Under the pieces are notes generated by a model that saw nothing but the letters and a program-made list of their open reading frames with translations, did not search any database and had not been told where the DNA came from. A stretch of 64,000 nt of DNA, from contig NZ_KE136354.1 in assembly GCF_000406945.1 (NCBI RefSeq), positions 1,953,290-2,017,289 on the forward strand, written 5' to 3'. Shown here piece by piece: positions 30,854 through 40,402 of the stretch. A program made the translations under genes and the position numbers. This stretch comes from Enterococcus dispar ATCC 51266. Its GTDB lineage: Bacteria > Bacillota > Bacilli > Lactobacillales > Enterococcaceae. Within the stretch, counting starts at the first letter, position 1; the number at the start of each line of letters is the position of its first letter.

Positions 30854-31495
30854 TTAATCCCGACTTTGAATGACGGCGATAATTCCACTGGTAAAGCAAA
30901 TTTCTGCTGCTTCGGTCACAAATTCATTACTCGCATAAGAAGTTGGTTGTAAAACGTCTACTTCATCCAGGGTATATTTGCTTTTGGCTAGCGTTAATTT
31001 GGAAACCGGGGTTAAACAACAATAAGCTAAGTATTTCATCGTTGAAATTTTTTTTACCACATGTTTTCCAGCAGGTAGATAGCTTAAACTATTTTGTCTG
31101 TCACAAAGGGTGATCTGTTGCATAAAAGGAACAAAACGCGGTTCCACCCCCAGCCAAATATTAGCTAATAAGTGATCCAGACGTCCTCCTGAAGCACCAA
31201 TCAACGTGACTTTCGCTTTAGGATATTTGGAAAAAACGGAAACCAAAGCCAATTGCGTATCTGTATCATCTTTTTCTGCAGCAGCAGTGAGAACTTCATC
31301 TGCTTTTTGAATGACTAATTCCTTTTCTGCTAGTGTTAAAGAATCAAAATCTCCGACAGCAAAATTTAGCTCTTTTTTTTGTTGCACTAAAAAGAGTGCA
31401 CCGCGATCAATCCCTACAAAAAAATCAAAGGGTTGTGACATAATATCTACTGGCCATAATTGAGGATCACCGCCAGCTACTAACAGAATGTTCAT
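30854..31495 (-). CDS. thiN: Thiamine pyrophosphokinase
   Basis: Transfers pyrophosphate from ATP to thiamine, giving the active cofactor. The 213-aa protein has the family motifs GIDRGALFL (about 28-36), VGDFDSL (48-54), DDTDTQLAL and GASGGRLDHLLANI. The start overlaps the rpe stop by four bases, so the two are coupled. It is the last gene of rsgA-rpe-thiN, an order conserved in enterococci downstream of the PASTA kinase. Confidence 0.94.
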   Translation of the reverse strand: MNILLVAGGDPQLWPVDIMSQPFDFFVGIDRGALFLVQQKKELNFAVGDFDSLTLAEKELVIQKADEVLTAAAEKDDTDTQLALVSVFSKYPKAKVTLIGASGGRLDHLLANIWLGVEPRFVPFMQQITLCDRQNSLSYLPAGKHVVKKISTMKYLAYCCLTPVSKLTLAKSKYTLDEVDVLQPTSYASNEFVTEAAEICFTSGIIAVIQSRD

Positions 31496-32145
31496 TTTGC
31501 CAATACTTCTTTCAGCGCGGCGATGCGTTCGTCAGGATCTGGAGCATTGTAGATATAAGAACCAGCCACAAAAACATCTGCCCCTGCAGCTTGACAGATT
31601 TCAGCAGTTTCCGGCACAATTCCGCCATCTACTTCAATTTCATAATGGTAATCAAATTCTTCTTTTAAAGCTTTCAACTCTTTTACTTTTTCCACTGCTT
31701 CAGGAATAAAGGCTTGGCCGCCAAAACCAGGATTAACCGTCATCACCAACACTAAATCCGCCATTTTCAAAACATGTTTGATAGCATCCACTGGAGTTCC
31801 CGGGTTAATCGTCACGCCTGCTTTGACATCGGCACCTTTAATCATTTGGAGCGCGCGATGAATATGGGGGGTAGCTTCTACATGAACGTTAATAATATCT
31901 GCCCCTGCTTTTGCAAAATCTAAAATATAATTTTCGGGTTTTTCAATCATCAAATGACAATCCAAAGGTAATTTTGTCACTGGGCGGATGGCTGCAACCA
32001 CAGCTGGCCCAATCGTAATATTTGGGACAAAATGACCATCCATGACATCCACATGAATATAGTCGGCGCCTGCTTTTTCGACTAACTTTATGTCCCGTGC
32101 CAAATTGGCAAAGTCTGCGCTTAAAATTGATGGTGCAATTTTCAT
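31492..32145 (-). CDS. rpe: Ribulose-phosphate 3-epimerase
   Basis: Interconverts ribulose-5-phosphate and xylulose-5-phosphate in the pentose phosphate pathway. The 217-aa TIM barrel has the metal-binding HVDVMDGHFVPN (31-42), the MTVNPGFGGQ loop (about 141-150) and VDGGI plus GADVFVAGSYIY for the phosphate. A good ribosome binding site (AAGGAGG) precedes the ATG. It lies 28 nt after rsgA and overlaps thiN. Confidence 0.96.
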   Translation of the reverse strand: MKIAPSILSADFANLARDIKLVEKAGADYIHVDVMDGHFVPNITIGPAVVAAIRPVTKLPLDCHLMIEKPENYILDFAKAGADIINVHVEATPHIHRALQMIKGADVKAGVTINPGTPVDAIKHVLKMADLVLVMTVNPGFGGQAFIPEAVEKVKELKALKEEFDYHYEIEVDGGIVPETAEICQAAGADVFVAGSYIYNAPDPDERIAALKEVLAK

Positions 32146-32173
32146 AAAAAAATCCTCCTTACAATACTATTCA

Positions 32174-33058
32174 TTATTTATTTTTCTTATAAATCGGGCG
32201 ACGTTTTTCAATTTCTTCTAAAAACTGCAAATAATTAGCGTAACGGGTTGGCGCAATTTCACCACTTTCAACACGGTGCTTGACCTCACACCCAGGTTCA
32301 TTAACATGCTGACATTCACGAAATTTACAAAAAGGAGCCGCTTTTACAAATTCAGGAAACATACGGGGAAGCTCTTGTGAAGTAATGTCTTGAAACTCCA
32401 ACGAGCTAAATCCTGGCGTATCTGCCACCAAGCCGCCCCCAATTTCTAACAATTCAACATGACGCGTGGTATGTTTGCCGCGTCCCAAATAATTAGAAAT
32501 AGCAGCTGTTGCCAAATCCAAGTCGGGACGGATTTTATTTAATAGCGTAGATTTACCCGCACCAGACTGCCCCATAAAAACACTTAGCTTATCGTGGAAT
32601 AATTTTTCCAATGCGTCTTTATTGGCTTTATCACTTTCAAAAGCAATTACTTCATAACCAATTGCGTTATAAACCGCTTTAACATTTTCAAGCTGTTGCT
32701 TATCCGTTAACAAGTCCAACTTACTTAAATAAATGACAGGTTCAATATCTTTATACTCTAAGTTAACTAAAAATCGATCCAACAAGTTATAAGAAAAAGC
32801 TGGTTCTACCATACTAATAACTACGATTCCCAAATCAATATTGGCGACAGGGGGGCGCACCAATTCATTTTTCCGCGGCAATAAATCCAAAATATACCCG
32901 TCGGTTAAATTGCTACTTTCAAATTCTACCCAATCTCCCACCAAAGGCGTCAATTTACGTTTGCGAAAATTTCCCCGCCCCCGGGTTTGATAAATCGTGT
33001 TATCCGCTGTAACTACATAATAAAAGCCGCTTAACGCTTTTCTGATTTGACCTTTCAC
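32174..33058 (-). CDS. rsgA: Ribosome small subunit-dependent GTPase RsgA
   Basis: Late 30S assembly GTPase with circularly permuted motifs. The 294-aa protein has an N-terminal OB fold (1-65), then G4 (YLSKLDLL, about 94-101), G1 (GQSGAGKSTLLN, about 163-174) and G3 (DTPGF). The C-terminal zinc knuckle reads CKFRECQHVNEPGC. The start is a GTG at 33058 with AGGAGG seven bases upstream; an ATG four bases earlier is out of frame. In other enterococci it follows prkC directly; here a 21-kb pilus locus lies between, and rsgA seems to have its own promoter. Confidence 0.95.
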   Translation of the reverse strand: MKGQIRKALSGFYYVVTADNTIYQTRGRGNFRKRKLTPLVGDWVEFESSNLTDGYILDLLPRKNELVRPPVANIDLGIVVISMVEPAFSYNLLDRFLVNLEYKDIEPVIYLSKLDLLTDKQQLENVKAVYNAIGYEVIAFESDKANKDALEKLFHDKLSVFMGQSGAGKSTLLNKIRPDLDLATAAISNYLGRGKHTTRHVELLEIGGGLVADTPGFSSLEFQDITSQELPRMFPEFVKAAPFCKFRECQHVNEPGCEVKHRVESGEIAPTRYANYLQFLEEIEKRRPIYKKNK

Positions 33059-33097
33059 CCATTGTCCTCCTATAAAAATCTAAGACTCTACTTTCAC

Positions 33098-33106
33098 ATT
33101 TTACCA
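33098..33106 (-). promoter_or_regulatory. Probable rsgA promoter, extended -10
   Basis: The minus strand has TGGTAAAAT, an extended -10 (TG-N-TAAAAT) 40 nt before the rsgA start, with no clear -35. It lies after the terminator of the sortase operon, so rsgA-rpe-thiN can be transcribed apart from the pilus genes. Confidence 0.5.
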
Positions 33107-33175
33107 TAAGTTTTCTCTTTTCCATTAACGAGAAAATTCTTTTTTGACTTCCTTTATTTTGCCAACCAATAGTCT

Positions 33176-33230
33176 TTAAAAAGGCCCACCAGACTGGATA
33201 TTATGACTTTTTATCCAATCTAGCAGGCCT
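33176..33230 (-). terminator. Rho-independent terminator of the sortase operon
   Basis: The minus strand pairs AAGGCCTGCTAGATTGGATA with TATCCAGTCTGGTGGGCCTT (several mismatches) around an 11-base loop, followed by TTTAAAG. It closes the pilus locus on the rsgA side. Confidence 0.8.
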
Positions 33231-33251
33231 TAATTCAGCTAGCTTTATTTT

Positions 33252-34415
33252 TTATTTTCGAATAATTGGCTGGGTACCAGAAATCACCCAATTTTTTTGT
33301 GCTTTTTTGGGGTAAAACCGCATTGTCTTTTGCCGCCAGCCTTTTACGCCAACAGGAAGGATTACTTGTGATTGCGGCGCAATTTCTTTTAATGTATACA
33401 TAGCTCCCGGCAAGTCTTTAAAAACCACGAGGCCCGTATCATTAGATTGCACTTTCAACGTATCACCTTGACGAATAACAGGAACCTTACCTTTTTTATC
33501 AAATAAAATGTATTCTACTCCCTGCATAACTTCACCCTCTTGATTTTGTCTCACAAAAGTTAAATCAAAACGACGGCGTTTCAAAAGAAACGCTTTAATC
33601 GCCCGATACAATAAATAAAGGAGTAACAAAATTAGAGCAAAGGTCCCCGCGATAATGAAAATATTTTTTTGTTCCCGCGCTTTATTTCCACTTGCCACCT
33701 CTTTTGCCAATTTTTCCGTATAAGGTACGCGATGGCCCGTTACCAATAGGCGATGGGAATTAATCATATACGGGGTACAGGTGATTAATGTCGCCAAATC
33801 TTTTCCTACTTCAATTTTTAAAGTGCTTGTTTCAGAAGGAAGCACAACTTCAATTTTATTGACTTCATAAGCTAACTTTTTGCCATAAACGGTTAGAACA
33901 AATTGATCGCCTTTTTTTACCTTTTCTAAATCGGTAAATAAAATTCGATCCGGCAGACCACTATGCGCCGAAATCACCGTATGGGTATTTTGACCGCCGG
34001 TGGGAAAAGACGTTCCTTGTAAAACTGTCGCACCACGATTTAATAAAAAGTGATTGGTGGTATCAAACAAGGGAATGTCTACTTCGATTTTTGGAATCGC
34101 AATCCTTCCAATTAAGTGTTTTTGATAATAAGCTTCATCTTGTTTATCACTTATTTCTTCAGCAAAAGGATCATTTCCAGGAGCAAAACCACCTTGACTT
34201 AGTTTTTCATTTTCTTTGCGCTGTTTCTTTAGCTCATCTTGTTTTTGTACCAAATCTTTTTGAACTTGTTCCAGTCTTTTTTCATCCAAAAAATCATTGA
34301 GAGCATTAATATAAAAGGGATAAAGTGCAATCAACGAGCCCACGGCAAACATCAAAATGATCATGACACTCCCAACGAGACGTTTGATACTCCCTTTAGG
34401 TGCTTTTTTCTTCAT
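33252..34415 (-). CDS. Class C sortase with C-terminal SpaA-like domain (second copy)
   Basis: Pilin-polymerizing transpeptidase on the membrane outside. The start at 34415 is chosen because AAGGAGGG lies five bases upstream; an upstream frame adds 17 residues. In this 387-aa numbering there is a first membrane segment (about 14-32), a coiled stretch, the class C lid DPF (82-84), catalytic His151, Cys213 in TLITC and Arg222, and a second membrane segment (about 252-270). Ordinary class C sortases end there. This one continues for about 105 residues after a KRRR anchor with a domain like the SpaA/CnaB fold: GVEYILFDKKG, then GLVVFKDLPGAMYTLKEIAP, including an E-box. By topology it is cytoplasmic. 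The start overlaps the other sortase gene by 20 nt. Confidence 0.9.
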   Translation of the reverse strand: MKKKAPKGSIKRLVGSVMIILMFAVGSLIALYPFYINALNDFLDEKRLEQVQKDLVQKQDELKKQRKENEKLSQGGFAPGNDPFAEEISDKQDEAYYQKHLIGRIAIPKIEVDIPLFDTTNHFLLNRGATVLQGTSFPTGGQNTHTVISAHSGLPDRILFTDLEKVKKGDQFVLTVYGKKLAYEVNKIEVVLPSETSTLKIEVGKDLATLITCTPYMINSHRLLVTGHRVPYTEKLAKEVASGNKAREQKNIFIIAGTFALILLLLYLLYRAIKAFLLKRRRFDLTFVRQNQEGEVMQGVEYILFDKKGKVPVIRQGDTLKVQSNDTGLVVFKDLPGAMYTLKEIAPQSQVILPVGVKGWRQKTMRFYPKKAQKNWVISGTQPIIRK

Positions 34416-35649
34416 AACGCCCTCCTTGCCAATCCATTTGATAGTTACGCTCTTTGTTTTGCCCAACCTTTTTCAATAGACCTTTTTTTGTTTTTAGTTT
34501 TAAACGCTTATCGTTTAACCGTGCAACTTTTGCTTTTAGATAAGGTTTAGGTGTTTCATGCCAAGCGACGTGATAGATATTGCCGGGAATTTGTTCAAAA
34601 ATTACCCAGCCATTTTCAGCGCTGCTTGCTTCTTTTGTAAAGGTAGCGGATCCTTCTAAGCTACGCCCGCGGTGATCCAAAAGACGAAATTTTTGACCGC
34701 TAATCGGCTCTTTAGTATTTGCATCTACGACACGAAACGTTAAATCATAAGTCCGTTTGCGGCTGCGAATTAAGACTACTTTACGCCACACCCAATAGAA
34801 GAAAAGTGCCAAAAGTAAGACAATAATCGCGATGTACTCGATTAAGCGTCGTTTATGATATTCTTTTGTTTTTTGAATTTGTTTAGTCATGGCTTCTTCA
34901 TAAGGGATGCGTGAGCCAGTAACTAAAAGACGATGAGAGTTGACCATATATGGCGTACATGTTACTAACGTTACGAGGTCTTCATTGGGTACAACCCGTA
35001 ATTTATCCAGTTCATTGGGTAGTACGGTTTGGATACTGGTAACCATATAGGCCAATTTTTCATCTAAAATTTCTAAATAGAACTTATCGTCTTTTTTCAA
35101 TTTGTCCACATCTGTAAACAACATCTTATCAGGCAAGCCAGTGTGGCCTGTAATAACAGAATGTGTACTTTTCCCGCCAATCGGAAAGGAACTTCCTTGT
35201 AAAATTGTCGCGCCCTTATCTAATAACACATCGTTGGTGGTATCAAAAACTGGCAGACTAACATTAATTTTAGGAATATAAATGGCTCCAACAGTATGCT
35301 TTGCAAAATATTCTCGTCCAGGAGAAGTATTCTGTCCCACGTTTTCTTCAAAAGGATCGGCTACAATACCCATCCCCGGAATATTAGTCCCTTGTGCTGC
35401 CATCTTTGCATTCTCTGCCGCTTTCTTCTTTTTGAGTGCGTCAGCTTCTTTTTTATTTTTTTGTTGGAGTTCTTTTTGATAGGATTCAATTCGTTGTTGA
35501 TCGATATAGTTATTTAATGAGTCCACCACAAAAGGATAAGAAAAAATTGCTGCGCCGACTAAAAATAAAATCACCATCGCAAACTTCAAACCCATATTAA
35601 TCTTTTCATCTTTAGTCATTTTACCTTTAGTGGTTTTGGGCTTGGTCAT
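34396..35649 (-). CDS. Class C sortase with C-terminal SpaA-like domain (first copy)
   Basis: The paralogue of the following sortase, 417 aa. It has a membrane segment (about 21-40), a Lys/Glu-rich coiled stretch, lid motif DPF at 98-100, catalytic His169, TLVTC with Cys231, and Arg240. The second membrane segment is at 271-288, followed by a basic RSRKR anchor. Residues 300-417 form a cytoplasmic SpaA-like domain (YDLTFRVVDANTKEPISGQKFRLLD, GWVIFEQIPGNIYHVAWHE). Here the E-box glutamate position holds tryptophan, so an internal isopeptide bond is unlikely. GGGGAG precedes the ATG. The gene follows the 1464-aa fimbrial gene by 48 nt, so the three form one transcript from the promoter at 40173. 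Confidence 0.92.
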   Translation of the reverse strand: MTKPKTTKGKMTKDEKINMGLKFAMVILFLVGAAIFSYPFVVDSLNNYIDQQRIESYQKELQQKNKKEADALKKKKAAENAKMAAQGTNIPGMGIVADPFEENVGQNTSPGREYFAKHTVGAIYIPKINVSLPVFDTTNDVLLDKGATILQGSSFPIGGKSTHSVITGHTGLPDKMLFTDVDKLKKDDKFYLEILDEKLAYMVTSIQTVLPNELDKLRVVPNEDLVTLVTCTPYMVNSHRLLVTGSRIPYEEAMTKQIQKTKEYHKRRLIEYIAIIVLLLALFFYWVWRKVVLIRSRKRTYDLTFRVVDANTKEPISGQKFRLLDHRGRSLEGSATFTKEASSAENGWVIFEQIPGNIYHVAWHETPKPYLKAKVARLNDKRLKLKTKKGLLKKVGQNKERNYQMDWQGGRYEEKST

Positions 35650-35697
35650 ATTTTTCTCCCCTTTATTTTTGTAGTTCTGTTATTCTGACTCTCATAA

Positions 35698-38600
35698 CTA
35701 TTTTTTCTTATCTACAATGCGAATAGGCGTTGTTCCACAAACATAATAAACACTGGTGATATTTCGCAGTGCAAAAATTGATGCAATGCCTGCCGAGAAA
35801 AATTCGCGATTTCGCCGGTTTTCTGCTTTAGTCACAGCGATGGGATGATTCAAAATTTCAATCATAATCTGATTATTTTGACTACCACCTTTTAATTTCA
35901 CAAAAGAACGTTCTTTTCCATTTACAAATCCACCTAAATAATCAAGATTCGTATTATCCCCATTGATAATCACATCGCCAGTATTGACAATGGACAACGC
36001 GATTTCACTGCCCATTTCCTGATAGCCAATTGGTGCACGCAATTCCTTTAGATTATAGATTCCGGCGGGTAAATTTTTGACCACAAACTGTGCAGTTTCT
36101 GATGCCGCTAAATCTGGTAAATTATGACTAATCGTCCTATTTTGATTAGATAAATGCATTCGTCCCCCACTCAATGCCCGGCCTTCATGATCTTTATAGA
36201 TAACCGTCACATCAAAAGGTTTCAATTCATTGTAAATGGTGACATCTACTACTTCATCGTGACCAGTCAATAAAAATTTATCAGCATTGACAGTAGTAAG
36301 TGACGCTTGATTAAAGGGTATCGTAAAATAATAAGGTGTTTCATTTAATAAGAAACCGGCAACCTTAATTTCATTAATCCGGTATTGCCCAGCAGATAAA
36401 TCATTTACCACTGCAAGTCCGTGTTCGTTAGTTTTTAGCGCAGTGGTAATTGTTTGCCAACCCGAAGTCGTTTTCTTTTCTAAACGAAATTGTGAATTTT
36501 TAATTGGTGTTGAAGGTCCTTTGACCAAATTAGCCACATTTAACGTATAAGTTTTTTGCTGCGTGGCTGGATGGGAATTTAATAAATTTAAATTACGAGT
36601 AACTTCTAACGTTTTTTGTTCATTAGCGCTTACCCGAGTTTTACTTACCACTTCTTTGCTATCGCCATTTACTTTTGCTTTATAGCGAATGTAAAGTGGA
36701 TAATCAATTTTCCGATTGACATCAATCCGAAACCCTTTTTGATAGTCCGTATCTGCATTTAAACGTACATCAAACATGCGATTTTCATTGTTCACTTTTT
36801 CCCCTGGAAAATATTTGCCTTCAATAATTGTAGGATGAAATACTTCAATACTGGTTAAATCAATCACTTGATTTTTATCAGGAGCGCCTTCAATTACCAG
36901 TTGTTCTAAGTTGCGACCTTGTGCATTTACCAATATATCCCATGAAATCGTATTGTCTTTTGCATCATAAAAACCTTCATTACAAAAAAGTTGACTCCGT
37001 CTTAATAAATATTCTGATTCGCTTTTTTGAAAATTTTGTCCCCCGTATTCAAAGGCAAAATCCCCATTAAAGCTGTAGGTGCCGCTGGCTGTTTCTTGAC
37101 TTAAATCAACACTATAATCAAATGTTGAAGATACTTCTATTCCTAAGCCACAACATCCCAATGACTCATCTAAAACGACTTCTACTTCTTTATAAAGCGG
37201 TTCTTTGCCTTGGGTTAGTGGTTCTTTTTTCACAATATGATACTTCGATTTATCTAACAATATCTTATTTGCCTGAACATAAATCCCAGTTGCTTGACTA
37301 TCTTCATCAGGAATCAATTGAAAAACTCTCAGCTGAACCAAATCTTTTTCAGTAAAATAGTGATATTCACTTCGGTCTGATTTTAACACCCGCTCTTTAT
37401 CCAATCGAATGGTAAAAGATTGATTTTTTTTCAAGTCATAACGACGAGTATTAGCAAAATAGGTCCAATCAATTTTATTACGACTTTCATTGTAAAATGC
37501 TTGACTATCCATATTTTGTAAAAAACGCTCATCATCAATTGTAGTCGTCCCAGTAGTTGTCACACTATGCTGATCTTGAGTAATGGCAGCATCTAAAACA
37601 ATATTCTGTTTTTTTGCTGGCATTGCATCAATATCAGCAACACCACCAGTATTGGTTTGCAAATATACTGTAATTTTTTTGGCTGTCGTCTTCGCTTTTT
37701 GGGGTATTGTAATTTTTACACCCGCTCTTTTTCCTGGCCAAGCTCCAGTTTTAGATACTAAGTCTTTTTTATTATGGAATAACAGTTCATATTCATCGTC
37801 TTGCAAATAACGGGTTACACCGGCAGCATTCGTCGCTACCACTAAAATTCCTTTTTTATTTGCCAAATTCTCAATTTCAGCCGAATCATAATTTTTCGGT
37901 AGATCGCTCTTATTGAAATAAAAATTTTGGCCGCCTTCTGCTAGCGTCATGGCTAGTTCTATATTTCCTTGCGCGTTAATTGTTTGCGCATTTATTTGCC
38001 ATAACAACTTATTTTGCCATCCACTAAATTCTAATGGTGTAACCGCTATGGCCATTTTTTTCTCACAAGTAGCCTTTGCTAATAAACCTTTATCACTTAC
38101 TGCACTCGCTGTTACTTTTTGTTTGGACCGCTCAGTAGAGTCATAACAAATATAATAACGTCCATCTTGGAGCTTAGTTTGGGGATCGTTTTTAACAAAA
38201 TCGAAAAAGGCAATTTCTACTGTTTTTGCATCAATTTTTGTTACCGAGTACAAACGCTCATCTACTTTTCTTCCCTTAATTCCTTCTTCATCAAACACTT
38301 TCACCGAAGAACTCTCCAAGTTGCCTGAATCCACAGTTAATGTAATGGTTTCTACTCCAGGTATACTCTTCATGCTTTGCCCATTACGATAGTAAGCCGC
38401 ACGCCATTCAAATAAATCCTCATGTTGCCCATCATTGACTAAATAAAGGCGATGTTCTGGCACCACCAGTGTTTTATCACTCACCGCACTCCCTGCATTT
38501 TTTGAAGTTCCACTCACACGATTTACCACTTTTCTGGCCGCATGCATTTTTCTGGTTAATGTAGTGGTCTTAATCACCAGCTTTGATGCAACTTCTTCAA

Positions 38601-40092
38601 CGAATTGAACTTGCGAAAGATTTTCTTTTTCTTTATCGTGAATTAGTTCATATCGTGGTGCAGACACTTCTTGGCCTGTTTCGTCGTAAGCTTTAATATC
38701 AAATAAAGGCAACTGTTTTACTTTCATGATTTTTTTTAACTTTTCATTTGTAAAGAAGAAGTCGAAACCATCGCCACTGCTTGTTTCATCATCACTATAC
38801 GGTGGCGTTACATCTTCACTAGTCAAAGACATACTATTAATTTTTGCATATTTTTCAGCCACTTTTTTAGGTGTAATTGTGGTTTCCCAAATAATAGGGA
38901 TACCTCCGAGCTCCTCATCATAAGTCAATTTTTGATTTGGCAGCGTAGTTTCTTCTATTTTAAAACTCAACTGTGTGGTTTTAATTTTTTGTTTTTGTGT
39001 ATAGTCTGCTGTCTTAGCTAAAAGTAAAGTTTCACTGCCACTGTCATTTTCCAGGTCAATGCCGGTATCGATTACTAAAGGTAAAATTAAATCTTCTTTC
39101 AAAAAGGCATTTTGATTTAACGTCACTTCCCAAATATGTTCCTCACTGTCTGATTTGGCAGTATTAATTTTATAGTGTCCGTAATTAATATCATTATTTT
39201 CTAAGCGTATTGGTTGAGTCGTATTTGAATTTTCTGGCAATTTAAACCTTTTATCGATTCCAAATTGAAATGTATAACTAAGTTGAATCTGTTTGCCCTC
39301 TGCAGCTGTCTGATTTTCTGCTTTTCCGATAGCTTGTGCGATCGTTTTATCTGCTAAAAAATTCTTTATATCTAACGTTTGTTCCAAACGCAATTCTGTT
39401 CCTTCATCTATAATCCTCTTTTTTTGCAACGCTTTATAATCCTGCCAATTTCCATTTTCAAAAACTTTTAATTGACTCAAATGGATAGGCGTAGTGACCG
39501 CTTCATCTTTTGGTAAGAATGAATCCAAAGAAACAATCTTTATTTTTTCAACCGGGGCTGCCTCCATCTCCAATACTTTTCCGGCGCTATGAAAGTTGAT
39601 TTCTTCTAATTGTCCATTATTTTCATTCACACGATAGCCTAATAGTCGAATTCCTAAACGATAGTTGGGCTTAGCTCTCCTAATTTGAGTACGGAAAACC
39701 ATCTGGTAAGTTGTTTTTTCTTTACGTTTATTGGCACTCTTTTCTACTACTCCAATTTCATTTACATTATTAGAAGTTCGATTAAAACTTTCTTCAGGAA
39801 ATTGGGTATTGGTCGCCGCCACTAAATCCTCATCAATATCTACTACTTGAATACCCAATTTTGTGGCCGATTGAATCGCATTTTTGGTAAATTCAATCTG
39901 CCAATAAATACTATTTTCTTTTTGATTAACTGTATATTGATAAGAAATATCAACTTCCTCTGTAGCGATAAAACGTTTGTCTTGATATTGATAAATGCCA
40001 TCTGCTTTAGCATTCACACCAGCTAAAATAAAGATATAAGGCACGAGTAATAACGCGACCGTCAACAATGATAAAAGTCTGCCTTTTTTCAT
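35698..40092 (-). CDS. Large fimbrial adhesin with SpaA-like domains; sorting signal apparently frameshifted
   Basis: A 1464-aa surface protein, start at 40092 (GAAAGGAA upstream; MKKGRLLSLLTVALLL signal peptide). A frame 30 codons longer has no such site. The body is a series of collagen-binding/isopeptide-forming beta-sandwich domains, followed by two SpaA-like domains near 1200-1400, each ending in an E-box (YRINEIKVAGF; YNLKELRAPIGY). The overall plan resembles the 1526-aa protein of this locus. No LPXTG motif is in frame at the C-terminus. The +1 frame reads LKQKTGEIANF where LPKTGE would be expected, and the main frame then continues FSAGIASIFAL and ends KKK. This looks like a sorting signal broken by two small indels, or a sequencing error. 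It precedes two sortases on the same transcript. Confidence 0.82.
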   Translation of the reverse strand: MKKGRLLSLLTVALLLVPYIFILAGVNAKADGIYQYQDKRFIATEEVDISYQYTVNQKENSIYWQIEFTKNAIQSATKLGIQVVDIDEDLVAATNTQFPEESFNRTSNNVNEIGVVEKSANKRKEKTTYQMVFRTQIRRAKPNYRLGIRLLGYRVNENNGQLEEINFHSAGKVLEMEAAPVEKIKIVSLDSFLPKDEAVTTPIHLSQLKVFENGNWQDYKALQKKRIIDEGTELRLEQTLDIKNFLADKTIAQAIGKAENQTAAEGKQIQLSYTFQFGIDKRFKLPENSNTTQPIRLENNDINYGHYKINTAKSDSEEHIWEVTLNQNAFLKEDLILPLVIDTGIDLENDSGSETLLLAKTADYTQKQKIKTTQLSFKIEETTLPNQKLTYDEELGGIPIIWETTITPKKVAEKYAKINSMSLTSEDVTPPYSDDETSSGDGFDFFFTNEKLKKIMKVKQLPLFDIKAYDETGQEVSAPRYELIHDKEKENLSQVQFVEEVASKLVIKTTTLTRKMHAARKVVNRVSGTSKNAGSAVSDKTLVVPEHRLYLVNDGQHEDLFEWRAAYYRNGQSMKSIPGVETITLTVDSGNLESSSVKVFDEEGIKGRKVDERLYSVTKIDAKTVEIAFFDFVKNDPQTKLQDGRYYICYDSTERSKQKVTASAVSDKGLLAKATCEKKMAIAVTPLEFSGWQNKLLWQINAQTINAQGNIELAMTLAEGGQNFYFNKSDLPKNYDSAEIENLANKKGILVVATNAAGVTRYLQDDEYELLFHNKKDLVSKTGAWPGKRAGVKITIPQKAKTTAKKITVYLQTNTGGVADIDAMPAKKQNIVLDAAITQDQHSVTTTGTTTIDDERFLQNMDSQAFYNESRNKIDWTYFANTRRYDLKKNQSFTIRLDKERVLKSDRSEYHYFTEKDLVQLRVFQLIPDEDSQATGIYVQANKILLDKSKYHIVKKEPLTQGKEPLYKEVEVVLDESLGCCGLGIEVSSTFDYSVDLSQETASGTYSFNGDFAFEYGGQNFQKSESEYLLRRSQLFCNEGFYDAKDNTISWDILVNAQGRNLEQLVIEGAPDKNQVIDLTSIEVFHPTIIEGKYFPGEKVNNENRMFDVRLNADTDYQKGFRIDVNRKIDYPLYIRYKAKVNGDSKEVVSKTRVSANEQKTLEVTRNLNLLNSHPATQQKTYTLNVANLVKGPSTPIKNSQFRLEKKTTSGWQTITTALKTNEHGLAVVNDLSAGQYRINEIKVAGFLLNETPYYFTIPFNQASLTTVNADKFLLTGHDEVVDVTIYNELKPFDVTVIYKDHEGRALSGGRMHLSNQNRTISHNLPDLAASETAQFVVKNLPAGIYNLKELRAPIGYQEMGSEIALSIVNTGDVIINGDNTNLDYLGGFVNGKERSFVKLKGGSQNNQIMIEILNHPIAVTKAENRRNREFFSAGIASIFALRNITSVYYVCGTTPIRIVDKKK

Positions 40093-40172
40093 TAGCTTGT
40101 TCCTTTCTGCCCAAATAAAATCCCATTTTCCCTCTTTGAACGCATTAAATTTAAAGTTAGTTTTATAGTTTA

Positions 40173-40201
40173 ATTTTATCAAAAACTTATCTTTTAATCA
40201 A
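40173..40201 (-). promoter_or_regulatory. Promoter of the fimbrial-sortase operon
   Basis: The minus strand has -35 TTGATT (40196-40201), a 17-nt spacer and -10 TAAAAT (40173-40178), about 80 nt before the 1464-aa gene. The remaining 40093-40351 sequence is AT-rich with nothing else I recognise. Confidence 0.7.
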
Positions 40202-40351
40202 AATATAATATTACAAATTTAAAATTGCCTTTATCGTCAATAAAAGTCCATAAAACGTTTAAATAACAACATTCTAATTTCCCCATGATTATTAGAATAT
40301 TTTCTTCAATTTTATTTCCAACAAAAAATTTGTCATTTTTTATCACTAAAA

Positions 40352-40398
40352 ACAAAAGAAAAGAACAGATTACGCTCAACCGCAATCCGTTCTTTTCT
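40352..40398 (-). terminator. Rho-independent terminator of the 1344-aa adhesin gene
   Basis: The minus strand pairs AGAAAAGAACGGATT with AATCTGTTCTTTTCT (one wobble pair) around a GC-closed loop, followed by a T-rich tract. It separates the upstream pilin-adhesin pair from the fimbrial-sortase operon. Confidence 0.9.
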
Positions 40399-40402
40399 CA
40401 TT

